Origin: Chloroflexota bacterium
GTDB taxonomy: Bacteria > Chloroflexota > UBA6077 > JACCZL01
Length of the DNA stretch: 7,310 nt
Direction of reading: 5' to 3'
Assembly (NCBI GenBank): GCA_013695975.1
Contig: JACCZL010001005.1
Span: 1 to 7,310, forward strand
Shown here: piece after piece, positions 1 through 7,200 of the stretch
How the letters are laid out: every line of letters starts with the position of its first letter
Numbering within the stretch: position 1 is the stretch's first letter
The notes under the pieces: generated by a model
The model's input: only the letters and a program-made list of their open reading frames with translations
The model's database searches: none
What the model was told of the DNA's origin: nothing
Position numbers and translations under genes: made by a program

Positions 1-18
1 TCACGAAACTGGCCGCGC

Positions 19-49
19 GACTCGCGACTCGGGACTCGCGACTCGGGAC
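19..49. repeat. 7-bp tandem repeat (GACTCGS) ahead of cdaA
   Basis: Four head-to-tail 7-bp units read GACTCGC, GACTCGG, GACTCGC, GACTCGG, followed by a partial unit GAC. The array is equally a 14-bp unit repeated twice. It ends 7 nt before the GTG start of cdaA, and its last GGGA (45-48) is the only Shine-Dalgarno-like stretch there, 8 nt from the start codon. One forward frame (2-55) stays open through the repeat and stops at TAG 53-55, so the repeat could be the coding tail of an upstream gene that ends 1 nt before cdaA. Only 18 bases precede the repeat, so that gene cannot be identified. Confidence 0.8.
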
Positions 50-56
50 GGCTAGC

Positions 57-908
57 GTGGACTGGCTCCTCCAGGCGATCTCGGCCGCGCTGACCCAGCT
101 CGACTGGCGGAGCCTGGTCGACATCGCCATCGTCGCTGTCATCATCTACTGGCTGCTGATCCTCATCCAGGGGACGACGGCCGTGATGTTGGTCCGTGGG
201 ATCGTGACCGTGATCGTGCTGGGGGCGGTGCTCGGCAACCTGCTCGACCTGGACGTACTGAGCTGGCTCCTTCGCAACAGCCTGCCGGCCTTGTTCGTCG
301 CGGTTCCAATCCTCTTCCAGCCGGAGCTGCGGCGCGCCCTCGAGCAGGTCGGGCGGGCCGGCGGCTTGTTGCCACACCCACCGGCCATGACCAACTCGGC
401 CCACGTGATCGACGTAGTCGCCGTGGCCGCGCGGCGGCTCGCCGAGCGCCGCTGGGGGGCGCTGTTGGTGCTCGAGCGCGAGACGGCCCTGGGTGAGTAC
501 GCTGAGACTGGCATCCAGATCGATGGAGCCCTCTCGATTGAGCTCTTGCTCAACATCTTCTATCCCAACTCGACGCTCCACGACGGCGCCGTCATCATCC
601 ACGGCGACCGGGTGGTCGCGGCCGGCGCCCTCCTCCCGCTTGCCGAAGTCGGCGTGAACGCGAAGCCCGGCCCGCTGTCGCATTACGGGACCCGCCATCG
701 GGCGGCGCTCGGCATCACCCAGTCAACCGACGCCCTGACGGTTGTCGTCTCCGAAGAGACTGGCCGAGTCACGCTGGCCCATAAGGGGATCCTCTCGAAG
801 CCACTCGACGACGCCGCCCTGCGCAAGGTGCTCGGCATCCTCTACCGCCCGGCGGTCGGCGAGCAGTTCCCCGCCTGGATCCGCGGACGGACCGCCGCGA
901 AGGTCTAA
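57..908 (+). CDS. cdaA: Membrane diadenylate cyclase CdaA (c-di-AMP synthase)
   Basis: This enzyme condenses two ATP into cyclic di-AMP at the inner face of the membrane; c-di-AMP controls potassium and osmolyte transport and cell-wall balance in related systems. Three hydrophobic segments lie at about residues 19-39, 43-63 and 66-88, followed by a DisA_N catalytic domain (about 95-270). The domain carries the LHDGA motif (D176-G177-A178) and GTRHRAA (211-217). It also has SEETG (232-236), whose second glutamate matches the metal-binding Glu of CdaA enzymes. The 283-residue length is close to the usual 270-280. The GTG start is chosen because the family's short N-terminal stretch before helix 1 begins there; no ATG lies upstream in frame. 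The loop between LLPL and GTRHRAA is about five residues longer than I recall for Bacillus CdaA, and a usual Glu in the GISE segment is Gln (Q222). cdaR follows after 11 nt, so cotranscription is likely. Confidence 0.95.
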   Translation: MDWLLQAISAALTQLDWRSLVDIAIVAVIIYWLLILIQGTTAVMLVRGIVTVIVLGAVLGNLLDLDVLSWLLRNSLPALFVAVPILFQPELRRALEQVGRAGGLLPHPPAMTNSAHVIDVVAVAARRLAERRWGALLVLERETALGEYAETGIQIDGALSIELLLNIFYPNSTLHDGAVIIHGDRVVAAGALLPLAEVGVNAKPGPLSHYGTRHRAALGITQSTDALTVVVSEETGRVTLAHKGILSKPLDDAALRKVLGILYRPAVGEQFPAWIRGRTAAKV

Positions 909-919
909 ACCACTGATCT

Positions 920-2203
920 ATGCTGCGCCTGCCGTTCGATCTTGGCCGCGCGATCGTCGCCCTCGCCCTCGCGTCCGGCCTCTGGGTGTTCGTTCAGAAC
1001 GAGCAGAACCCGGACCGCACCGACATTCCCAACTTCACCGTGCCGGTCGAGATCGTCAACACTCCGCCCGGGATGATCGTCGTCAGCGAGGCCCCGCGGG
1101 TCCAGGTGCGGGTGCGGGCGCCATCCGAATTCTGGCCGCTGCTGCGGCCGGCCAGCTTCCATGCCATCGCCGATGGCTCCACCGCGCGGCCGGGGGTCAA
1201 CGAGTTTACGGTCAGCGTCGAGGTCCTCGAGTCGCGGGTTCGCTCGGTCGACTCGATCCCACCGCGGGTCAACGCGGTCCTCGAGGATGTCGTCGAGCGG
1301 GTCGTCCCGGTCAGGGTCAACATCAACGGCAATGTGCCGTTCGGCTACGCGTACTCGACGCCACGGATTAGTCAGGAGAGCGTCACGGTAACCGGACCGT
1401 CGAGCGGGGTTCTGCGCGTCGAAGCGGTCGTGGTTGACGTCCGACTCGATGGCCTGACGGTCGGCCTGGACGCGACCTACGCCCCCCGCGCCGTCGACGC
1501 GCGGGGGCTCGAGGTGCGTGACGTGCGGATTACGCCGCCGACCGTCAACGTCGAGGTACCCGTCGCGCAGCAAGTCGGCTACAAGGAGGTCGGCGTCCGT
1601 CCCCAGGTTCGCGGCCGCGTCGCTCCCGGCTATTATCTCCAGCCGGTCGAGGTCGAGCCTGCCACGGTGACCGTGGTCGGCTCGCCGGCGGTCCTCGGGA
1701 ACGTCGACTTCGTCGACACCGAGCCGATCGACGTTGGCGGGATCTCGAGTAGCGTGGTGCGAAGGGTTCAGGTGGTTCCGAGCACGGGCCTGACACTGCT
1801 ACAGCCTCAGCCGGTCAACGTGACCCTGCGCGTGACTCCACTGACCGTCGCCCAGACGGTGCGGCTCTACCCGACGCTCCTGAACCTGGGTCCGAACCTC
1901 AACCTCAGCAGCAGCCTGCCTCAGCTCGACGTGACGCTGGTCGGCCCGGCGCCCACCCTCCAGTCGTTGACGCCCACCGATTTCCGCGTCGTGCTCGATC
2001 TCGCCGGCCTCCGCGAGGGGCGCCATGAGCTCGAGCCGCGGGTCACCATTCCGCCCGGCTTCACCCTGGAGCGGCTCGACCCGCCTCGAGTCGTCGTCAT
2101 GCTTCGCGCCGTCCCAACCCCGACCCCGATCCCTGCCCCGACGCCCGAGCCACCCCCGCCCGAGCCACCCCCGCCAGAGCCGACCCCCACGCCGGTTCCC
2201 TGA
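920..2203 (+). CDS. cdaR: YbbR-domain protein, CdaA regulator
   Basis: CdaR-type proteins sit in the membrane with their YbbR domains outside and modulate the diadenylate cyclase encoded beside them. The 427-residue product has one N-terminal membrane helix (about 8-26, ending in LWVFVQNEQNP). Four YbbR-like beta-rich repeats follow at about residues 33-120, 122-208, 215-305 and 310-397. Each ends in a strand such as PPTVNVEVPV or PPRVVVMLRAV. A proline-rich tail (399-427) of PTP and EPPPP units closes the protein. Four repeats match the known layout of Bacillus CdaR, which lacks such a tail as far as I recall. The ATG start is 11 nt past the cdaA stop; no clear Shine-Dalgarno is visible, so translation may be coupled to cdaA. 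The identity rests on repeat form and position, since YbbR sequences diverge fast. Confidence 0.88.
   Translation: MLRLPFDLGRAIVALALASGLWVFVQNEQNPDRTDIPNFTVPVEIVNTPPGMIVVSEAPRVQVRVRAPSEFWPLLRPASFHAIADGSTARPGVNEFTVSVEVLESRVRSVDSIPPRVNAVLEDVVERVVPVRVNINGNVPFGYAYSTPRISQESVTVTGPSSGVLRVEAVVVDVRLDGLTVGLDATYAPRAVDARGLEVRDVRITPPTVNVEVPVAQQVGYKEVGVRPQVRGRVAPGYYLQPVEVEPATVTVVGSPAVLGNVDFVDTEPIDVGGISSSVVRRVQVVPSTGLTLLQPQPVNVTLRVTPLTVAQTVRLYPTLLNLGPNLNLSSSLPQLDVTLVGPAPTLQSLTPTDFRVVLDLAGLREGRHELEPRVTIPPGFTLERLDPPRVVVMLRAVPTPTPIPAPTPEPPPPEPPPPEPTPTPVP
2146..2175 (+). repeat. 15-bp tandem duplication in the cdaR proline-rich tail
   Basis: The unit CGAGCCACCCCCGCC occurs twice in direct succession (2146-2160 and 2161-2175). 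It encodes two EPPPP-type units of the C-terminal tail and keeps the frame. A third, degenerate unit (GAGCCGACCCCC) follows. The exact identity at DNA level points to recent slippage expansion rather than ancient protein conservation. Confidence 0.85.
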
Positions 2204-2247
2204 CGGTTGTTGTCACGGGCGCTCTGGAGGCCCCATCATCCTCTTAT

Positions 2248-2267
2248 GGGCGCGGGGAGCAGCGCCC
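2248..2267 (+). promoter_or_regulatory. Hairpin in the der leader
   Basis: GGGCGC (2248-2253) can pair with GCGCCC (2262-2267) across an 8-nt loop, ending 17 nt before the der GTG. A second GGGCGC copy lies at 2217-2222 and could compete for the same right arm. No T-run follows, so this is not a standard intrinsic terminator. In such GC-rich DNA a 6-bp stem can arise by chance, so a regulatory role is only a possibility. Confidence 0.3.
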
Positions 2268-2271
2268 TTAC

Positions 2272-2278
2272 AGGGAGG
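2272..2278 (+). promoter_or_regulatory. Ribosome binding site deciding the der start
   Basis: AGGGAGG lies 6 nt ahead of GTG 2285 and is the strongest Shine-Dalgarno match among the operon's starts. It supports GTG 2285 over the in-frame TTG at 2207 and ATG at 2246. It also makes the protein begin with MARPVVAIVGRPNVGKS, as Der proteins normally do. Confidence 0.8.
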
Positions 2279-2284
2279 CGACCT

Positions 2285-3646
2285 GTGGCCCGTCCCGTCG
2301 TGGCCATCGTCGGACGACCGAACGTCGGCAAGTCCACGCTCTTCAATCGCCTGATCGGCGAGCGCCGGGCGGTGATGCACGACGTTCCCGGCACGACCCG
2401 GGATCGCCTCTACGGTGTGGCCGAGTGGCGCGGACGCGAGTTCACCGTCATCGACACCGGCGGAATCGAGCCGGAGCCCGGGCTGGCCCGAGCGGTCCCG
2501 GACAACGGTGGCCCGGGCCGCTGGGGGACCCTCCCGACGGTCGAGATCCTGGGCCAGGCCCGGGAAGCGATGGACGAGGCCGACGTGATCCTGTTCGTCG
2601 TCGACGCCGCGAGCGGACCCGTCGCGGCCGACGTGGACGTGGCCGACTTGCTGCGGCGGTCACGTAAGCCGGTTTTGCTCGGCGCCAACAAAGCCGATGG
2701 CCTGCGTCAGGGACGCAACGCCGTCGAGTTCTTCGAGCTGGGCCTCGGTGAGGCCATCCCGATCTCGTCACTCCACGGAACCGGCACCGGCGATCTGCTC
2801 GACGAGATCGTCGATCGATTGCCGCCCAGCGAAGAGGCCGCCGAGGACGAGGCCGACCTGTCGATTGCGATCGTCGGCCGGCCCAACGTCGGCAAGTCGT
2901 CACTACTCAACGCCCTGCTCGGCCGGCAGCGCGCGATCGTCAGCCCGGTTCCGGGCACGACCCGCGACCCGATCGATACCGAGCTCCGTTTCGAGGGCTT
3001 GCGTGTCCTCCTGATTGACACCGCCGGCATTCGGCGCCGCGGCAAGATCGACCGAGGGGTCGAGAAGTTCAGCGTCCTGCGAGCGGTCCGGGCGATCGAG
3101 CGGGCCGAGGTGGCCGTGCTGGTGATCGACGCCGCCGAGGGGCTGACCGCGCAGGACACCCACGTCGCCGGCTACGTCCGAGATGCCCGTAAGGGCCTGA
3201 TCGTCGCGGTCAACAAGTGGGACCTGATCGAGAAAGACCAGCACACCACCGACGAGTTCACCGTCCGCATCCGGCGTGAGCTCGAGTTTGTCGATTGGGC
3301 CCCGCTCCTGTTCATCTCGGCCCAGACCGGCCAGCGGGTGCGGCGGGTCCTCGAGTTCGCGCGCGACGTCCAGGCCGCGCGCGACACGCGGATCCCGACC
3401 CCGAAGGTGATCGAGCTGGTCCGTGCCGCCGTCGCTCGCCACCCCCACAACGAGCGGGGCCGCCAGCTCAAGATCTTCTACGCCACCCAGGCCGCGGTCC
3501 GCCCGCCAACCTTCGTCTTCTTCGTCAACGACCCGAAACTCCTCCACTTCTCCTACGAACGCTACCTCGAGAACCAGCTCCGCGCCGCCTTCGGCTTCGA
3601 AGGCACCGCCCTCCGCCTCGTGTTCCGCGCCCGGAACGAGTCGTAG
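2285..3646 (+). CDS. der: Ribosome assembly GTPase Der (EngA)
   Basis: Der has two consecutive G domains and acts in late maturation of the 50S ribosomal subunit in the cytoplasm. The first domain shows G1 GRPNVGKS (10-17), GTTRD (36-40), DTGG (57-60) and NKAD (135-138). The second shows GRPNVGKS (198-205), GTTRD (224-228), DTAG (245-248) and NKWD (310-313). A C-terminal KH-like domain (about 355-453) ends in the family-typical HFSYERYLENQLR and FRAR. The length of 453 residues lies within the usual 430-490. Between DTGG and the ADVI strand the first domain has about 16 more residues than I recall for Bacillus Der; they are Gly/Pro-rich and encoded by CCCGGG-rich DNA. The gene lies 81 nt after cdaR on the same strand, so it may be in the same transcript. 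Its TAG stop (3644-3646) lies inside a palindrome shared with the converging gene. Confidence 0.97.
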   Translation: MARPVVAIVGRPNVGKSTLFNRLIGERRAVMHDVPGTTRDRLYGVAEWRGREFTVIDTGGIEPEPGLARAVPDNGGPGRWGTLPTVEILGQAREAMDEADVILFVVDAASGPVAADVDVADLLRRSRKPVLLGANKADGLRQGRNAVEFFELGLGEAIPISSLHGTGTGDLLDEIVDRLPPSEEAAEDEADLSIAIVGRPNVGKSSLLNALLGRQRAIVSPVPGTTRDPIDTELRFEGLRVLLIDTAGIRRRGKIDRGVEKFSVLRAVRAIERAEVAVLVIDAAEGLTAQDTHVAGYVRDARKGLIVAVNKWDLIEKDQHTTDEFTVRIRRELEFVDWAPLLFISAQTGQRVRRVLEFARDVQAARDTRIPTPKVIELVRAAVARHPHNERGRQLKIFYATQAAVRPPTFVFFVNDPKLLHFSYERYLENQLRAAFGFEGTALRLVFRARNES

Positions 3647-3670
3647 GGGCGCGATGCATCGCGCCCCTAC
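3643..3670. repeat. Perfect 28-bp palindrome between convergent genes, carrying both stop codons
   Basis: The 14-base arm GTAGGGGCGCGATG is followed at once by its exact reverse complement, centred on ATGCAT. TAG at 3644-3646 ends der on the plus strand, and the symmetric TAG at 3669-3667 ends the minus-strand gene. As RNA from either side it would fold into a very stable hairpin, so it may end or protect both transcripts. No T-run follows on either strand, so it is not a canonical intrinsic terminator. Its form resembles the GGGGCG...CGCCCC palindromes found dispersed in many bacterial genomes, so a mobile or REP-like repeat is possible; copy number cannot be seen here. Confidence 0.9.
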
Positions 3671-4080
3671 GTGAACGGCGCGTCGACCAGCAGCCAGCGG
3701 CCGTCACGCTCGACGAGATCGACGACGCTGGTGCTCTTCCAGCGCTCGCCCACGACGGGCGTCACCTCGGCCAGGATCGTCGCCTCGGCGGTCGTGGCCG
3801 GCGCCCCACCGACCCGTGCGAGCAGGGATGGGGTCGCCAGCGCGACGACCTCAACGCGATAGCGACTGCCGAGCTGGTTCTCGATCCGCTCGCGGAGGGC
3901 GGCCTGCGCCTCGGGGACCAACGTCGCCAGCGCGGCCTCGAGCTCCCCCCGCTCGACCGCCGCCAGGTACGACCGAACGGTCTGCTCCGGTGCGCGCTGG
4001 CGCGCCTCCCAAACCGGGCCGAGCACGGCCACCAGCGCGGCGGTGGCGAGGAGCCCGAGGGCGAGACGTTGCGTGACCAT
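3667..4080 (-). CDS. Small membrane-anchored NTF2-like protein of unknown function
   Basis: The 137-residue product starts with MVTQRLALGLLATAALVAVL, a hydrophobic N-terminal segment (about 4-21) that is either a signal peptide or a membrane anchor. It has no cysteine, so it is not a lipoprotein. The rest has the shape of an NTF2/SnoaL-like fold: a helix with PEQTVRSYLAAVERGELEAAL, a second helix, then beta strands ending in VVDLVERDGRWLLVDAPFT. Such domains often act outside the cell as binding or assembly modules, but no active site can be named. ATG 4080 is preferred; a TTG at 4098 would add six residues, but a possible -10 box overlaps that region. The gene converges on der and diverges from the RND permease, so it may be transcribed alone. 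The fold call is a judgement from pattern, not from a database match. Confidence 0.75.
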   Translation of the reverse strand: MVTQRLALGLLATAALVAVLGPVWEARQRAPEQTVRSYLAAVERGELEAALATLVPEAQAALRERIENQLGSRYRVEVVALATPSLLARVGGAPATTAEATILAEVTPVVGERWKSTSVVDLVERDGRWLLVDAPFT

Positions 4081-4087
4081 CGCGCCA

Positions 4088-4117
4088 GGTGTACGCAAGA
4101 TGCTGCTGGCCTGTCAA
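4088..4117 (-). promoter_or_regulatory. Possible sigma-70-type promoter for the NTF2-like gene
   Basis: On the minus strand a perfect TTGACA (4117-4112) is followed after 18 bases by TACACC (4093-4088), a weak -10 that keeps T1, A2 and A4. Transcription would begin near 4080, at the ATG itself, giving a leaderless mRNA. This fits the lack of a Shine-Dalgarno before that ATG. The -35 box is convincing, the -10 is not. Confidence 0.4.
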
Positions 4118-4223
4118 TTCCCTTGCGTGTCTCGCCTCGGTAGGTCAGAATGGACACTGGTGGGATGACAGACCGTGCGTAGGCCGGCGGGACGATAGTT
4201 CTAGAGGAGCCCCGCTCTACACT

Positions 4224-4227
4224 GGAG
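4224..4227 (+). promoter_or_regulatory. Ribosome binding site of the RND permease gene
   Basis: GGAG lies 7 nt ahead of ATG 4235, a normal spacing, and supports this start. The wider divergent gap (4081-4234) holds no terminator or tRNA that I can see. No convincing plus-strand promoter stands out; TTGCGT (4123) with CAGAAT (4146) at 17-bp spacing is only a weak candidate. Confidence 0.6.
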
Positions 4228-4234
4228 TTCGAAG

Positions 4235-7200
4235 ATGGGGCTGACCCGACTGGCGATTACCCGTCCGCTCGCGATCTTGATGCTGATCGTGGGTATGGTC
4301 CTGATGGGCAGCGTCGCCTACTCGCGGATGAAGATCGACCGCTTTCCGGCGATCAGCTTTCCGGCCGTCTTCGTCTCCATCCCCTACCCGGGCGCCGCGC
4401 CGACCGACGTCGAAGAGCTGGTCGCACGCCCGATCGAGAACGCCATCTCGGGCCTGCCCGGCATCGAGACGATCACCTCGACCTCGTCGGAGGGGTCGGT
4501 CAACTTCAACATCCGCTTCGTCGAGGGCACCGACACCAGCCAGGCGGCCCTCGACGTCGAGCGCCGACTCGCCGCGATCCGGGCGCGGCTGCCCGAGGAT
4601 GTCGGCACGGCCTCGGTGACCAAGGCCGACATCACCCAGCTTCCGGTCATGAACATCGCCATGTCCGGCCGCCGCTCATTGGCCGAGCTGTTCGAGCTCG
4701 GCAACGACACGATCCTGCCGCGGCTGCAGTCGGTCGATGGGGTCGCCGACGTCACGTTGTCGGGTGGCCTCCAGCGCGAGATCCAGGTCAAGGTCGACTC
4801 CCAGCGCCTGCGCGGCTACGGCGTTTCCCTCCAGACCGTCCAGAATGCCCTGACTCGTGAGAACATCAGTACCCCGAGCGGCCGCCTGACCGAGGGGACC
4901 ACCAGCCAGAGCATCCGCGCTGTCGGTCTGCTGCGATCGCTCGACGACGTCCGCAACCTGGTCATCCAGACCAACCCGCGGGTGGTCAGGCTCCAGGATG
5001 TCGCTACGGTTATCGACACGTTCCGCGAGCAGACCCGTCTCCAGCGCTACAACGGGCAGGATGCCGTCGGCTTCGTGGTTACCAAGCAGGCCGATGCCAA
5101 CAGCGTCCAGGTGGCCGACAACGTCAAGAATACGCTTGCCCAGATCGAACGGACGCTCCCGCCCGACGTGGGCATGACGATCACCAGCGACACCTCGATC
5201 TTCACCCGACGCTCACTGTCAGCGGTGACCAACGACCTCGGGATCGCGGTGATCCTCACTGGCGTCGTGCTGCTCCTGTTCCTGCACACCTGGCGGAACA
5301 CCCTGATCGTGCTGCTGGCGATCCCGACCTCGCTGGTCTCGACCTTCCTGGTCATGTATTTCTTCGGCTTCAGCCTGAACATCATCTCGCTGATGGCCCT
5401 GGCGCTCACGATCGGCATCCTGGTCGACGATTCCATCGTGGTCCTCGAGAACATTACCCGCCACCTGGAGCTCGGCGAGGTCCCACGCGAGGCGGCGCTA
5501 CGCGGTCGGAGCGAGATCGGTCTGGCGGCGATGGCGATTACCCTGGTCGACGTGATCGTCTTCCTGCCGGTCAGCTTCATGAGCGGCAACATCGGGCGGC
5601 TCTTCCAGGAGTTCGGGATCACCATCGCCACGGCTACCCTTTTCTCGCTGTTCATCTCTTTCACCCTCACGCCGATGCTGGCCTCGCGCTGGCTCAGCGA
5701 GGGCCACGCGGCCGCGCGTGGCCCGCTTGCCCGCTTCGGCCGGGTCTGGGACCGCGGCTACGATCGGCTGGCGCGTGGCTATCGCGGCCTACTCGGGATG
5801 AGTCTGCGGGTCCGCTGGCTCGTGGTCGCCATCGGCGCCGCCAGCCTGTGGGGCAGCCTGCTTATGCTCCAGTACAACATCATCGGCTCTGAATACGCGC
5901 CCCCCGAGGACGACGGCGTGTTCACGGTCAACGTGTCGATGCCGCCCGGCACCTCGCTCCAGGGCACCGACGCGGTCGTCAGGCGAGTCGAGCAGCTCCT
6001 GAGCGGGGTTCCCGAAGTCGAGGGGCTCTTTACGTCGGTAGGCGGCGGCGGCGGCTTTGGTGGCGGGGGATCGAACACCCGCGGCGGCAACATCGCCGTG
6101 CAGCTCGTCGACAAGCGCCATCGGGACCGATCGGTCTTTCAGATCCTCGTCGATGTCCGGCGGGGCTTCCGTCAGATTCCTGACGCCCAGATCCGGGCCA
6201 ACGTCTCCAGCCCGCTCGCCGGCGGTGGGGGCGGCGGGATCAACATCCGCCTCCTTGGCGACGACCTCGACAAGCTCACCGAGATCGCCACCCGCGTCGA
6301 GGAGGCCGTCCGCCAAACGCCGGGCACCGTCGACGTCCAGAACAACGCCCAGCAGCGGGATCCTGAGATCCGCGCCCAGGTCGACCGCGAGCGCCTGGCC
6401 GACCTCCGCGTCAGCGCCAACACCGTCGCAACCGTCATGCGGACGACGATCGACGGCACCGTGGTGACCCAGCTCCGCCCGGACGGCGCCAACCAGGTCG
6501 ACATTCGCGTCCTGGCGGCCGACAGCGAGCGCACCACCCCGAGCCAGCTCGGGGCGATCCCGCTCCTCGGCGAAGGCGGCAGCGTGGTCCGGCTCGACCA
6601 GGTAGCCACGCTGATCCGCGACTCTGGCCCCGCCAGGATCCAGCGGACCGATCGCCAACGCGTGATCGAGGTCACCGGCAACGTGGCCGGCCGATCGCTT
6701 GGCGACGTGACCCGCGACGTGCGGGCCGCGACGAATCAGATCCCGCTACCGGAAGGCTATCGGCTGGTGTACGCCGGCCAGGTTCAGCAGCAGGAGCAGG
6801 CGTTCCTGACGTTGCTTCAAGCGCTCTCGCTCTCGGTGGTCTTGATCTACATGTTGATGGTGGCCCTCTTCGAGTCGTGGCTGACGCCGTTCGCGATCAT
6901 GTTCAGCCTACCGGTCGCCCTGGTCGGGGCGTTCAGCGGGCTCTACCTGACGGGAAACACGTTCAACATCTTCTCGATGATCGGGATGATCATGCTGATG
7001 GGCCTGGTTGGGAAGAACGCGATCCTGCTCGTCGACTTCACCGACACACTCCGGAGGCGTGGGCTGGCCCGCAATGCCGCGCTCCTCGAGGCCGCCTACA
7101 CCCGCCTGCGGCCGATCGTGATGACCACCTGTACGGTCGTCTTCGCGATGCTCCCGCTGGCGCTGAAGCTGGAGGAAGGCGGTGAGTCGCGCGCCCCGAT

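Noticed and set aside
905..1573. Antisense open frame under cdaR
   Set aside because: Low-complexity Asp/Arg-rich product, no motif and no plausible start signal.
2207..2284. N-terminal extension of Der from TTG 2207 or ATG 2246
   Set aside because: The extra 26 or 13 residues are not Der-like, and the AGGGAGG site fits GTG 2285.
2510..2519. GGCCCGGGCC palindrome in der
   Set aside because: A 10-bp GC palindrome within coding sequence is expected by chance at this base composition.
3643..3670. Palindrome as an ordinary intrinsic terminator
   Set aside because: The stem is strong, but no T-run follows it on either strand.
3295..4143. Plus-strand open frame of 282 codons across the end of der and the NTF2-like gene
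   Set aside because: Its product is mostly Arg, Pro and Gly and it overlaps two better-supported genes; it is a frame shadow of high GC.
4165..4199. ATGACA (4165) and GATAGT (4194) as the promoter of the RND gene
   Set aside because: The spacing is 23 bp, too long for a sigma-70-type promoter.
5789..6658. Long open frame (289 codons) antisense to the RND permease
   Set aside because: It is rich in Asp, Gly, Ala and Val with no domain pattern, as expected from the complement of GC-rich codons, and it lies wholly within a well-supported gene.
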